Below, piece after piece: positions 12,831 through 25,210 of a DNA stretch of 64,000 nucleotides. Origin of the DNA: Anseranas semipalmata. Its lineage: Eukaryota; Chordata; Aves; Anseriformes; Anseranatidae. The stretch spans positions 147,740 to 211,739 of the forward strand of contig VXAA01001412.1 in assembly GCA_013399115.1 (NCBI GenBank), read 5' to 3'. The position numbers were made by a program, and so were the translations under genes. The notes beneath the pieces were generated by a model. The model had not been told where the DNA came from. It did not search any database and saw only the letters and a list, made by a program, of their open reading frames with translations. Position 1 is the stretch's first letter, and each line of letters opens with the position of its first letter.

Positions 12831-14639
12831 ACCAGATGTTTCACATTCTGCAGTATAATCAGCTATAATTAAAGAAATTTCATTACTTCACTAAAAGCTG
12901 TATAATAATCCCAGGTGGGATTTTGTAGGCAATGCTTTCTAAAAACATGGGTGCTTATTTCATGCTTTCTCATTCTTTATCTAATCCACAAAGAGATGTT
13001 AGTAAGCTAACAGTTTGACTGGCTTGTTTACACTATCGCTTGCACTGAGATGTTGAGAAAGTAACTTGGAGTAAACGGTGACAACGTGCCTGGGCATTTG
13101 CTCCTATATGAGGAAATGAGAAGGGTATTTTTATTCATAAGTCCCAAATGAAGTCTCTGAATTCCTAAACGAGTTCCTCTTTCAAGACAGGAACAGCAAT
13201 CTAGAAGGGGCAAAGCCAACCAGAGTGTGGTTGTCACAGGAAACCCCACTTTATAATCTCTTCTGGTTTTGCAACAGACACACGGTGTGTCTGACTCGAG
13301 CGTAGCAAGGGCTGGCACTCATAGCACAACCGGCTCCAGAAGTATTTACCTTTTCAGTGGCGATTCTATTATGGCAGTGAATGCGCTCGTTGGGGCTATG
13401 TTATAAACCCGAACACTAACATAATCTGAATTAAAAGTAAACTTCCCTTGGTGGAATGAGAGGTCGGGTGGGGACTTCTAAAGCCCACTTGCCCTTTGAA
13501 GCTGGGACCTTACTGGATTTCCCCAGCAGAGACACGGAGCAGAGCACCTAAGGAGCTCTTGAAACACGTACAGCTCACCCCGGCACAGCCTCGCTCCTCC
13601 TTGTCGCTAGTCCTGGCTGAACTTGAGTTTCTGGAAACATAATATTTAGGCAAATGTGCGTTGTCCTTTCGGCAGCAGTTTGGCAACCATTGCTCTTTCC
13701 TTAATCATCCCCGCAGTGTGCCGGTGACCTGATTTCTCACAGCCCTGGGGTCGCGCCGGGTGTTACGGGCAGCGTTACCCTGCAGGCAAAACCAGAGTTG
13801 TCAGAGCTGCCGCAGAGGACCTGGCTGGCAGCGTGTGCCCTGCTGCCAGAAGGAAAGAGTAGGAAGAAAGGAAATGAAGGGGTTTGTCACTCAGAGAGGT
13901 CACTTGCACAAGCTGCTGGTACCTTGCGTAGATTCCTGAAATTCCCGCAAGGTCGAAGGCAGCCTGCCCAGGTTCTCCCGCCCGGCCAGGGATGGTGGCA
14001 GCCATAAATGAAAAGTGGGTAAAGCTGTGGGGGACTGCTTGCTTCTGGCGGCAGACAGGCTTTAGTCAAAGCAGGGAGTAGACAGGGCACTGCTGTGAAA
14101 CCCTCTAGAGATACCTAGCTGCAGACGCTTTTANAAGGGTGCAGATTTTGATTTGGCCTTTTGGCTACTATTTTCGTTGTTGTTTTAAAAAAGAAATGGG
14201 CAGAGCAGGAGTCCTTGTTTGTAGCTCAAGCCCACCAGTATTGTACGTGATGTGATCGTCACCCACAGGAGGCGGTGGAGGTCAGCAAGTGCAGGGGCAC
14301 GTGAAAATCAGCTCCCTAGACTGTGGGAATTTCACTGTTAGTGCTGTATCTCACACTACCAGTGCCTGGGCTGGGGTTTGTGCCCCGGGACAAAAGCTGG
14401 AGCAGGAGAGCTGCTGTTCCCATCTGGATTTGAGGGGCTCCAGCAGCCAGGCAGCTTGGTCGTGCCTGTCCTTGTCCTCTGACGGCCTGGGAGAAGGAAG
14501 ATGCAAAGCTGCTGCTGGTGCATCTCTTCTCACACTCCTCAGCTTCTCACATCCTTGGGGCAGCTCACAGCCCGCTGCAGGCATTAATCAAGCCCATATT
14601 ACTCAGGATGGAACCACAGAGTAAATGTTGGGCTGTCTC
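12831..14639. other. Intergenic DNA with a moderately GC-rich part
   Basis: No gene is recognised. About 13500-14620 is richer in GC than the flanks and gives several overlapping short open frames on both strands (for example plus 14289-14624 and minus 14351-14584). None shows a known domain, and the shared coordinates on opposite strands point to composition rather than coding. One ambiguous base (N) sits at 14134, possibly a contig join. Confidence 0.5.
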
Positions 14640-14900
14640 TAATTGAAACGCTCCCCTTTGGACCTAGCGAGAAACACAGTATAGTCTTGCTTTGTAAAAT
14701 CCAGGTGAAAGGCATTAAATGATCATAGTGTCATAACTAAAAATTACGCTTTGAAATGCATGTAATTATATTGACCATATGGGGAGTTAGAGTGAATCGC
14801 TGCTTAATAAACAGGGTCTGTGTCATTATGGTTTCATGCCGATAAAACTGTTCCAATGAGGAGATCCTGCAGTAACACAAGGACAAATCGCACATCGTTA
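14640..14900. promoter_or_regulatory. Candidate conserved noncoding enhancer block B
   Basis: Homeodomain-type words crowd this stretch: TCTAATTG near its left end, TTAAATGATCAT, AAAATTAC, a TAATTA core at 14763-14768, and CATTATGG further right. The composition is balanced, with no long homopolymers, unlike the neighbouring neutral DNA. This is the look of conserved regulatory DNA. No alignment was possible, so constraint and target gene are inferred. Confidence 0.3.
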
Positions 14901-15939
14901 CCTAATGCTGCACTGCCACTGTGCTTTTGGCTGCTCTAAATATTCTGGTCTTTAAGGATAAACAATTTTTTTGTTTTTTCTCACATCTCTAGCTAAAGGA
15001 ACTTTTAGTTTCTCTTATATCATGATCGACTGCCATTGATTAGGATAAAAACACTAAATAAAGAGATTATATAAAACAAATATAGATCTTACTATCAAAA
15101 TTTGAGAAGGTGTAATTAACAGAATGTCAGTGTTAAGCTTTAGGTACAATTTAGTATTTTAAAAAATCAGAAAAAGCTCTTCTTTGGGTGTTCCTTTAGT
15201 TATTACTATTATATCTGAATACTCCCATCGTCTCTGTGCCCTACAGCTTTATTTACATGATGATTTTTCAGAAGTTAAGTTATACTGATCAGAAGAAAGC
15301 GTTCTCAAAAGTTTTGATGGAATAGCGTGGCCGTGTTAGAATGTTTACAATATTCCTCCCCAAAATGTGGTGTTTCTAATCAATGTCTGTTGTGTACGGC
15401 TTGCGGCTTCACCTCCTATTAAGACTCTCTTCAACATCGCACTTTTCTGAACTGTTTAGTGTGTTTTCTTGTCGCTGTTGCTGAAGGTGCATTGTTGGCA
15501 GTATGGGAGGGACAATCTTTNGAATTATGCAAGCCCAGCAGATACTCTCAACAATTGCTCCTTAAGTCAGTGAAATTTCAAGCCATTCAGTTTTCTTGTA
15601 AGGAGCTCACGGCCTCTTTGATGATGAGGTTTGTTAAGCCCAAATGTAGAGAACTAATAAAATAATAAAAAGGCTCCAGAGGTGTTTATAGATTCCAATT
15701 ATCTCTTGCTTTCTCTCCCAGGATTGGGCTAGGCAGGATTGTGCTGCCCTCAAGTAGTACTTGAGTCTAGGCTGCATTTTATGCTGGCTGTCTCCGAGGT
15801 TTCTTCTTTGTGGCTGAATCGCCTTAGAGCGGGTAGTGTACAGAGGTGCTAAGGGCTCGCCGAGACAAAGCAGACATGCTTCACAAAGGCAAAGGAGCAA
15901 AAGGAAGCAAAATTGAATCTCTAGCACCCAGCTCCTGGG
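14901..15939. other. Intergenic DNA, nothing recognised
   Basis: AT-leaning sequence with only short open frames and no repeat family I recognise. A single N at 15521 interrupts the sequence and may mark a contig join. The minus-strand open frame at 15634-15984 shows no domain and is probably chance. Confidence 0.5.
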
Positions 15940-16600
15940 CAAACAGACAAAACTAATGGATCCACTCTCGCTCCTCCCATCCAATTACTGTGATCCAGTA
16001 GAGAGAATATGGCAACATCGGTTCACACAAACTCTAATGCTCTTAATCCCTTCCATACATATAAACCTCACATTCACCGACGTTACTTCATTATCGAGCC
16101 ACCCAGGCAGACGGAGTGTTGGAATGGACCCACCGGCTGCAAAAACCTGCCTCCTTCAGGTTTTAATCAGCTAATGAGGGATATGCAAATGACGAGCTTA
16201 TGGGATTACGGCTTGTCTAACAGCAGTCCTCCCCACAGTGATACAGTACTAATACAGGTGTTGGTAAACTGGTTATTAGGCGCTGGCTAATTTAGGGCCA
16301 TTCATGCTGTGATTGCGCTCGCAGCCCTGCCATTTGTAGTGGTGTTTGTGGCCCAGCAGGAGATCTCTTAGTGCTGTGGTGGGTCTGACACAAACTCCTT
16401 GCCGTTAGATATGAAGTTAATAAATCCAGTTGGTTTGGTGTTTAGCCATGCACAGCAACGCATGACTGAAACGGTGATTGCTCCTCCGCCCCAACGGCCT
16501 GGGAAATTGCTGTGGGAGGGCAAAGGGGGAGTTTAATTAACAGCTGCTTAACATTTATATGGACTGTTCGCATACTTTGGAATAAAATGTAGAGCACAGC
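15940..16600. promoter_or_regulatory. Candidate conserved noncoding enhancer block C
   Basis: This is the strongest regulatory-looking block. It holds CCAATTACTG near its left end, TTTTAATCAGCTAATGAGG, a perfect POU octamer ATGCAAAT (16183-16190), an OTX-like GGATTA (16203-16208), GTTAATAAATC, and a homeodomain TAATTA (16534-16539) directly beside an E-box CAGCTG (16541-16546). Octamer and homeodomain or E-box words side by side are typical of neural enhancers. In-frame stops on all strands argue against coding. The target gene is not shown by the sequence; DBX1 is one possibility from human gene order. Confidence 0.4.
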
Positions 16601-19600
16601 AATGTGATTAACCTATATTTTCTCTTGGTCACAACTAGCCAACTGTCTTCTGTGAAAAAACAAGCAGCCTCCAAGTATGCGGTGAGAACAAAATACACCA
16701 CTTCCAGGGACGAGCAATCTGTCTGGGGCTTTGGCTGTTTCAGCGGTTCTGTGCAATGTTCTGCTCTTTCAGTTTTCTTGTTCTGTAGTTTTTTCTTTAA
16801 AAAGATCCTTCACTTTACAAGGAATTCTGCTTTGCAGTTCGGTTACTCTCCATGTCAGCTGGGGAAAAATTTTCCAGTGTGGGCGCTATGCCTAAAGCGG
16901 AGAGACAGCAGTAAGGTATTCACGTACCACAGCATGCGATGTGCACAGTTTGTCAGCTGATACCCCTGCTATTTGACTGTCTAAAACTTTCTTAAGGATA
17001 CTCATTTCAGAAACAGCAAATATGCCATGCACATAAATATATGATGCCAGGTTTATAGCGATTTTCAGTATTTGTCCGAAGGACTTTGGTGCCATTTTAT
17101 ACAAGCCCACAGTAGAAATTAAGATAGGATTAGCACGTAATTTCAAAGATCTATGCTTCATGCACAATGAGATATAGAAGCATAGCTGTTTCCAAGTATG
17201 GGAGACCCAGACTGTAGTAGAAATACACAAGCGCATCATCTAAAGAGTGCCAAGATTAGATACATAGAAGATGCCCAATGAATAACTTTTATCTTCTCCA
17301 TTCAGCAGAGGAAGACATATTTAAAAGTAAGTCTTCGTTTAAGGCACATCTGAGGATTTTGTCAAAAAGATGTGATGATGCAGGGTTTTGTTTTTATTAC
17401 AATAGTATCTCCAATTACTCTTTGCTTCGTTTAAATATTGCTTAAAACTCAGGGACCTCACTAGACTGTTGAGTTGTCCTAGGAGAAGCTGGATATTCAG
17501 GTAGCCTTAAATGAGTTAAAAGCTTTGAGTTCATCTTCACAACTTCTAAGCTGGAATTGTCGTGATTATATGTGGGGAGCCTGAGACAAAGGTTTAAATG
17601 GTAAAGCGTTCAAAAGTGGGTCCACGAATGTAAATACACAAAGCCTCTTAGATTTAATGCATACATAGCTATTGTTCATCTGTTTGTTCTGACTGACCCT
17701 ACCTAAACGTGTATCTTTAGAGGAAGGTTATGCATCTGAACTCTTTGTGGCCCTTTCCACATTAAGACATTTGAAAATCAAGCAAATTTTGATTTGTCCA
17801 AAATTCACAAATTTAGATCTGTCTCTTGGCCTCAAGGATTTTGGATAAATGAGGCTGGTTTATCTGCTTATATGACACTTACTGAGGTTGTCTTGTTCTC
17901 CTGATCTGTAAACTGGAATGACCGATTAAGAAAAGACCCTCTGAGCAGACTGCTGAGGATGGGAAGCATGATAGATGCCTGTGCTTATACATAATCTCCT
18001 AAATGTGGAGGAAGGACAACAAGGAATCTTACACTGATGCCAGCCCAGTGGAGTCCTGCCAGTGCAATGGCAGAGTGTTCCTGCGCTGTTTGTAGACGAT
18101 CAAGGCACCATTGTCTATTTGTCCTTATGCTTTACATCTGCGTGTTATTGTTTTAAATATTGAGAAGATGAGAAAAGTTTATCTAGGTGGGACCTATTCA
18201 AAATCCCGGTATCAAGAGTCCCTGAATGTTCAGAAAGGACGTGGATCCTCACAAAGATTCCTTTTTAGAAAAAGGAAAAAATATTTTCCTTGTAATGGAT
18301 ATTTTAGTGAAAAAATATTTCTGAATGCCGGTGACTCTGTTTTACTTGAGAGCTGAGATGGTGAAAGATGCTAAATTTATGAAACGCAATGGAGTTAAAT
18401 GAATGCAAAATGCATGGCAGAAAAAAAAAGCCTGCTTGTATTTTGACAGAACAGGTCAGAAGTATTGTGGAAACTTTAAGGAAAAATATCCATTCTGATA
18501 ATACTGTGAAATTGGTAACAGTTGCCATAAGTGGGAGCAAAATAACTAACATTTCTAAGAATGCAGAGGTACGTACAATAAATGTTTGTTGTTTTTTTTT
18601 AAACATAAAGATGATTACTTCTCATACTGTGAGGAGAGTGTACACCACATCCAAGAAAAAGTTTACTCCTTGATTTGGTTAAGTATACCTGTACGTTGTT
18701 CAAAAATGAATGTGTGTCTGTGAAAAAAGCGTCTATACTCCCATGTAGAAAATTACATGGGCTGTAAGACTATATAGGCGTAGAGGGATGGACCAGTGAC
18801 AGCAAATATGGTTAAATTACGAGCCAGTGTATGTTGCTCTCCCCTGGCTGACCGCAGCGGCTGCCAGGGGATGCGCTGTTGGCAGCGTGCTGCGGGCAGA
18901 GACGAAGACCTGGGCTCGTGAGGTTCTGGGACGGGTACAAGCAAAAGGACCGTCAGGCGTGAAAGCTGAAAGCTGGCCTCTGGGAAGTCATTTGCAAAAA
19001 ATCCTTTTGGCTTCACTGAGATCAGATTTTCACTCTCAGTTTTAAAGAACAAATAACTGCAGTCGTGCAGCGTTTTCTGTTTACCGAATGTGTATATGTC
19101 TATTCATATGCGAGACTGAGACACTTCGTTATACAAGATGTGACTGAACTCCAGCTTGCTGCCGTATGTGTTCCTCAGCAGGGTCTGTTTCCCAGCGCGA
19201 GGCAGCCCTTCAGGCTTCCTCCACAGCCAGATTCCTCAGATCATCTTCTTGACTCAGCACGCAGTGATCGCTTGCGGTCGTACTTTGCAAACAACACCAG
19301 TACTGGTACTAGTCAGCCTTGCATGCCAGAGGAGTAAGTTTTAAGAGGCTGGAGCAGAAGGGGTATATGCCTCAGCTTCTCTCCAGGGACTCTCATCAGC
19401 CTAGCAGTGGTTTAATTTGCCAGGCAACGTTCGTTTGTCTTTTGGAAGTGAACCCTTCAAATGGCAAGCATCCTTGTTTTACACGTACGTTGTAATCACA
19501 AGATTGGTGATATTGCAGCATCAAGAATTCCGCTTTATCGTGTTTAATTGCAAATGCTCTTTGAATTCTACATCTTTGGCTCTAAGACAGAAACAGCACA

Positions 19601-20480
19601 ATGCTATTGGCAGAGTTCACAGCAGTTTTAGTTTAAACATCTCCTTCCAGATTTCAGGAAAACGAATTTTTCAGCCTGCCTTTTAACTTATGCTTTAGAT
19701 AACAATTCTCTCTTTGGTCGCCCTCAAAATAATATTTTTTGCTGATTTAAGTTGGGGGTTAGATGAATCATGCATTTGTTTTCAGGGTTCAATAGTTGTT
19801 GGTGTCTATTTAACACTGGATCATTTCTGTATGCAGAGGGAATTCTCCACTTGACTGATGACTTTCTAGCTCCACTGAAGTAGCAGAATTTCCAGTAAGT
19901 TCAGCAGGGGCAGAATTTCACTTGTGGTTTCAACAGAGTAGTTGGAAATGCAGTTAAAGAGAAGGTGAGACCAAAATATACTGTAGCGTTGATGGTATTT
20001 TCCAATAAGAAGTACCAGAGGAAAGCTGTAACTCTGCATCATACATCGTAACTTAGTTTACATAAGTCTCACAGCTCCTTTCAGCACCTTCACTATTGCA
20101 ACCTAGATGCAAGATAACATCTTGCATCGGATGTCTGACATTTTTTCTTATTAAAAGAGAATTTCATATGGTGTGGTAGAGCTATAATTGCTTCTTTTTT
20201 ACACAAGTTTCCTTGTCTGCCTGCAGCAGTGACATTCTGTTTATTTGTTCTAGATATTTGTTTTATATTGCATAATCATGTAATGGCATCTGTCTGTGTT
20301 ACACGGGCTGCTTTTTAGTTGCATGCCTGAAGGAGGACTATACCTGACTTCTCACCTTTCCCAGTGAACTAACTCTATTATCTGAAAGATCAGTTGTCAG
20401 GGAGAGTTTATGTCCCCTGCCCCAGGGAAAGCAAATAGAGCTTCTTTCTTAGGCACTTCTCAATCCTAAATTGTTTGTAA
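16601..20480. other. Intergenic DNA, nothing recognised
   Basis: AT-leaning sequence with short unrelated open frames (for example plus 16604-16960, minus 16892-17239 and minus 18304-18606). None has a domain, a signal sequence worth naming, or plausible splice partners. I see no repeat family and no RNA gene. Confidence 0.5.
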
Positions 20481-20539
20481 CTTTTCTTTTTCTTTCTTTC
20501 TTTCTTTTTTTTTCTTTTCTCTTCTTTTTTTTTTTTCTT
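20481..20539. repeat. 59-bp pure polypyrimidine tract
   Basis: An uninterrupted C/T run of 59 bases, mostly CTTT-type units grading into poly-T. The opposite strand reads as a lysine/glutamate-rich open frame (within 20408-20662), which is a by-product of the purine run. Such tracts can adopt triplex structure, and they often slip. Confidence 0.9.
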
Positions 20540-23500
20540 GGAAAGAATCATCAGTCCTGTCACTGCTAAATGGGAACACAAAATGGAAAAACAAATGCAC
20601 CATAAAAAGTTGTTTAAAGAACTATTTGCAATTGCAAAAAGATGTGAGAAAGTTACATGCAAAAGTTACCTTCAGAAAATCCTGAGGTCAAATAGCCTTA
20701 ATGCTACTTCTTGTGTATCTTTGCAATGAGAATTTTAAGCGGATTCCTCCTTCACGGCAGTACATAGGGTTAAAGGTTAACAACTGACCAATTCCTTGGA
20801 CAAGGTGTTATTCAAAATCAGGTACTTAAGACATTTGCTAGAGGACTTAGCCATTATAGTTGTTTGGAATCAGTGCATTTTCCTGCAGGGAAAGTATTTA
20901 GGGGAACAAAAAGAATGTGGAGATGTGGAATTCCAGAAAGCCTGTCACCACATAAACTAAAAACCACCATTAAAAGCTAAGTTTTCTTTACAAATATCTG
21001 ACAGTGCCCAAATAGGTTGTGTGGAAATCATGGTTGCTACAAGAGATGAGGGCTTTCTCTGCAAATAGTTCAGCCTGGCTCTGTTTAAGCTCTGTTTTCA
21101 ATGTACACACTAGTCCTCTTTTCCCATGTTGCTTGCCTTTGATGTAGTTATGCATCTCATAACTCAGAGTTTGTAAAGTAAGTGGTAATTTTACAATCAG
21201 ATCTGAATCAAAGGAAAAAGCTTGTTGGAGGTTCTGATCCCACACTATTTGAAGCAGCGTCTCATCCAGGATTGGAGATTATTTGGGGGAATTCTGAAAT
21301 AATAAAAGTTCTCCGAGTTATATTGTCCTATTTTGAGGAAGTTTATAAAGTGGGTGGCCAGAAAATATTCACATTGTTTAGCCCGTGAGTTCAGCTGTTG
21401 GATCTCCTTTCTGGTCTGGGTTGCAAGGTTTCTCTTCTAATCTTGTTTGTGTTCCTGGATCTTCTGGTTCTTGAAGAGGTTGGCCATTACAGACAGCATG
21501 GCTGTCTTCTTCGCTGTATTTGAAAATGTGCACAGTGGCTTCAGGCAGGATTTGGGGATGAAATGATGGACGCTTATACAGCTTTAAAGAAGTAGTAAAA
21601 TTCTCAGGACTAAAACATTGTGTGTGTGTAAGGGTGAGCATTTTGGAGTCCAATAAAATGTTTACAAAAATATAAGTACTGCTGCTGTCACATTGGGGAA
21701 GATGTTCCTTCCACTTTCTGCTAAAGCACTAGTTGGATTTGGGGAGATGGACATCAGCCGTGTTACTGCTTGCACTTCGGATTTCTTTGTGGCAGATTTA
21801 TGCCACAGCCTCCCAGCGTGTAAAATAGCTTTTAGGTACAAGACAACTGTGAAGTTAAAAGCATCATGTTTGTAAGGAAGAATAGAAAATGTTATATTTA
21901 GATACATTTGGACAAAAAGTAATACTAGATAGCAATACAACACGAAAACATGTTTGAGAACTGAATTTATAAGGGTCCCTTAATGTGCTTGCTATAACAT
22001 ACTTTCATACTTAAAGGAATTTTGAAACCCTGATCAAAACAGTCAGCTGTGTCTCTAAACAGAGTATAAGGAGATTTGAGTTTGAGTAGGATTCAAAGGC
22101 TAACTAAACAAAGATAACCTTGTGTAGCTTTCAAAATAGTTTGATCGCTTTTTGTCTCAGACTGTTGTCACTATGGAAATAAAATTTTCAATACACATTT
22201 CAATGAGACTTTTTAAACCTGTTTATCTCTTTTGACAGCAGATGTGAAAAAAATAATAAAATACCAGTCTTAGATATGACTGCTGGGAGCTGGTATTGTT
22301 TCACTGGACAGTAATCAATGGCCTTTGGTTCCATCCAGCTTTGAAATGCACGATATCCATTTAAAAAATAATAATAAAAGGAAAACCCTAGAGCAATTGT
22401 TCCCAAAATACTTATTTTGGGGAGCGCTAGCAATAGTATTTAGCTTCAGTTTGCTTTAAAATACTTAGTAGAACGGGACAGTCAGACAGAGAAACAAAGG
22501 CAAAGAAAATTATGAAGAAGATGTGAAGGGAATTGCGGCCTAAAGTAAAGCCTGAAAAGATCAGCAGACAAGGTTAAGCAGAATCACTTACATAACGTAG
22601 CTAAGGCTAGAAGAGGTCATCTAATGTGGTGGGTGGATGCTCCTGGGCTGATGGTTTTGCTGTTGACTTCAAAGGACTAATGTATGTATATGAAATTACT
22701 TTTCTCAAGTATTTTTACTCCAGCCTAACCAGATTTTTAGATCAGTGGCATTGCAACAATGATGCCACCCTCCCAGAGGCAAACTAAAGGACGCACCAGC
22801 CAGACATTTGCACCTAGCACACCCTCCGCTGCACTGCGCCCATCCTGCAGCGTTCCCCCAGCCAGCACCGCCAGGAGCTCTGCGTCAGCTCACACTGGTC
22901 CTGCAGCAGTGGCACACGTGGGTGGGGTGTCAGGGGCTATAACGCATGTTGTCGTTAGGAGCATCTGGAAGGAGGAACTTTCCGGGAGGGTGTTGCTTGC
23001 TCTGAGGCGGGAGCACTGCAGGCAGGCAGCCTGCAGAGGGTCTGCAGGGCGAGCCGCTCACGTGCTGCGCTCCGTGCTTCCCCACTGTCGTCTGCTACCT
23101 CCGCGAGCGTGGTTAGATCTGAACTGGTAATCGTGCAGATGCGAGGCTTCCCAGAGAAATATCATCTGAGCAGTGCCCCAGAAGCAGTGTGTTTGCAGGC
23201 TCTTGAAGAGCTCACTCCAGGGAAAATCATGACTGCAGCCCTCTATTTGTATGGCAATGTATTAACTTTTCCTAAGACAGCTGGCTCTCTAGCTGGAGAG
23301 AGTGGCTGGAGAAAGGTAAGGTGAAACTATGGATTTGTAGAGAGAGCAATGCCTCCTGTTGCTCCTGTTGCCAGGGAAGAGGGAGCTAACACACATGTCC
23401 TCTGCCAGCGTTAGAATTTGTTTAGATTATTTGTACATGTATCATCTAAATAGCTGCTCCACTGACGAAACAGATGCCTTCCCAGATGAGTTGTTCTTCA

Positions 23501-24579
23501 GTTGTTCCTTCACAAAGTAATGCTATTGCTGCTGTATATTTATGATCGCAGATTGGCAAGACAAACAATTTTGTATGCCTAGAACACAAACTAATGAAAA
23601 GTAAGAATTATGTCACTGCTCTCGTTTGAGTAAGATTCAGACATCACTTGCTTCCATGGAAGTCTTCAGGGCTTTAATTAGTATGAATATCATCCAAGAT
23701 TTAACTTTCTTTTAGATCATCAATGGTAGTCATATATTAATCTTTTTGAAACTAACAAGAGGAAAAACTAGGTGCTATACCAGCTCTGTCTGGAGTAGTT
23801 GTGTTCTGATCTCATTAAGATGTCTGTTTGCCAGTATAAGGCTCAGAACTTGGCCTTCTCTCCATCTGTCATTTTAATCTAAACAACAAGCAATAAGCCC
23901 TACGTCCACATGCGGGGACGATTTTAGGCATTTACAGTTGCTTGAGCACATAGCTGTGGAGACGACGCATCCAGCCCAAACTTCAAAACAGTGCAGATGG
24001 GCTACCCCGTTCAACATCCTTACCTTCTGTATTTTCTCCTAAACTCCCACTGACGTTGTAAAGTGCTTAAGTACCTTGAAAACTTGCGTAGGAGACCAGA
24101 TTCTCCCGATCCTAATCTTGTGGTCATGGTCATTGGTTTCAAAAGACTGGTTGTGCAAGTAAATTGGAGACATCCTTGGTTGAGGTAGGACCAAAACCTG
24201 AAATGGTTGGGCCGGGCGGCGCCTCCAGCCTGAGCACACCGTGCAGTTTGCTGGTGCCCGTGCGAGTCCCGTCCAGTGCTGAGCATACTGTCTTTGCCCA
24301 GAAAATGAAAGTATTTCCAGTTGTGCTTATTATCGACACTGTAAGAAAACATTTCCCTGAGGCCACCCTTTTGAGAAAGTGGCTGTGGCTAGGCCTTAAT
24401 TTTGCAGTGTATTAAGAGCAGTGAAATTAATAAAGCAAAGTCAGTCTTCCCCTTTTGGGTCTTGCAGGTATTTTGCCTGCTTTCTCCATTGTTCTTCCAG
24501 ATTATTAGAGGTATTTAAACAGGTTGGTGATTTTTTTTTCCTCCTACAGCTCCCCCGCTCCCTGCCAGAGTTGCTAAAA
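20540..24579. other. Intergenic DNA, no gene recognised
   Basis: Mostly AT-leaning with no recognisable gene. A locally GC- and CpG-richer patch at about 22755-23110 carries a 123-codon plus-strand open frame (22759-23130) rich in Ala, Ser, Pro and Arg. I recognise no domain, and the composition alone can explain the missing stops. I see no CR1 or other mobile element. Confidence 0.5.
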
Positions 24580-25210
24580 TTATGTGTTCTTTGCTGCTTT
24601 CTAAGAAGATTACTAAGCCAGCTGACCCAAACAGCAGTGGCACCAATTAGACATCATTCAAAATTAATAACCACTATGATGATAACATAAAAAGATTGAT
24701 TCCTCTGATGTGAGAATCATTTTAATTAATTTAATCCGTGTTGAAAGATCAGCTGTGCCCAGTCCTGCTCACCAGTGGGGCCCATTTGTCCCTGTCTGTC
24801 CCCGTCACCTAAAGCCAGTGAATATGATCAGTAGCCAGCACTTAGGGAACAATAAGAAACAGATTGTACTGTCAGGCTTCATTAAAGATCATCATTAGTA
24901 TTCCAATTTGGAAACAGTCAATCTATCCCAACCTTTTACCAATTCTTTTCGGCTGCTTTTGTGAAGTTTGGTTCAGCTGCTAAATGTAAAAACGCTGCGC
25001 AGGCTTTTTTTAAAGAGCAGGCTGGCTCTGGCTGATGCCTGTCAGGCTGCAGCTTAAGGACAAAGCTCGGGGGAAATAGATGTTATGCAACCGCGCTCTA
25101 AATGATATCATGTGCAGCTGCTTATGATTTGAGTATTTATGGGCAATGAAACTTTCTTAAACTGAAGCTTAACAATGATGAATGGAAATGAAATTGATAT
25201 GGCACTTTCT
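24580..25210. promoter_or_regulatory. Candidate conserved noncoding enhancer block D
   Basis: A 630-base run crowded with developmental factor words: CCAATTAGACATCATT, AAAATTAATAACC, TTTAATTAATTTAATCC (TAATTA at 24723-24728), a perfect inverted repeat TTCCAATTTGGAA (24901-24913), GATATCAT, and an E-box CAGCTG (25115-25120) next to CTTATGATTTGAG. Homopolymers are few and no long open frame spans it. This resembles deeply conserved noncoding DNA. Constraint is inferred from texture, because no alignment was possible. Confidence 0.4.

Noticed and set aside
22759..23130. 123-codon plus-strand open frame in a GC-richer patch
   Set aside because: Ala/Ser/Pro/Arg composition follows base composition and no family is recognised; not supportable as a gene.
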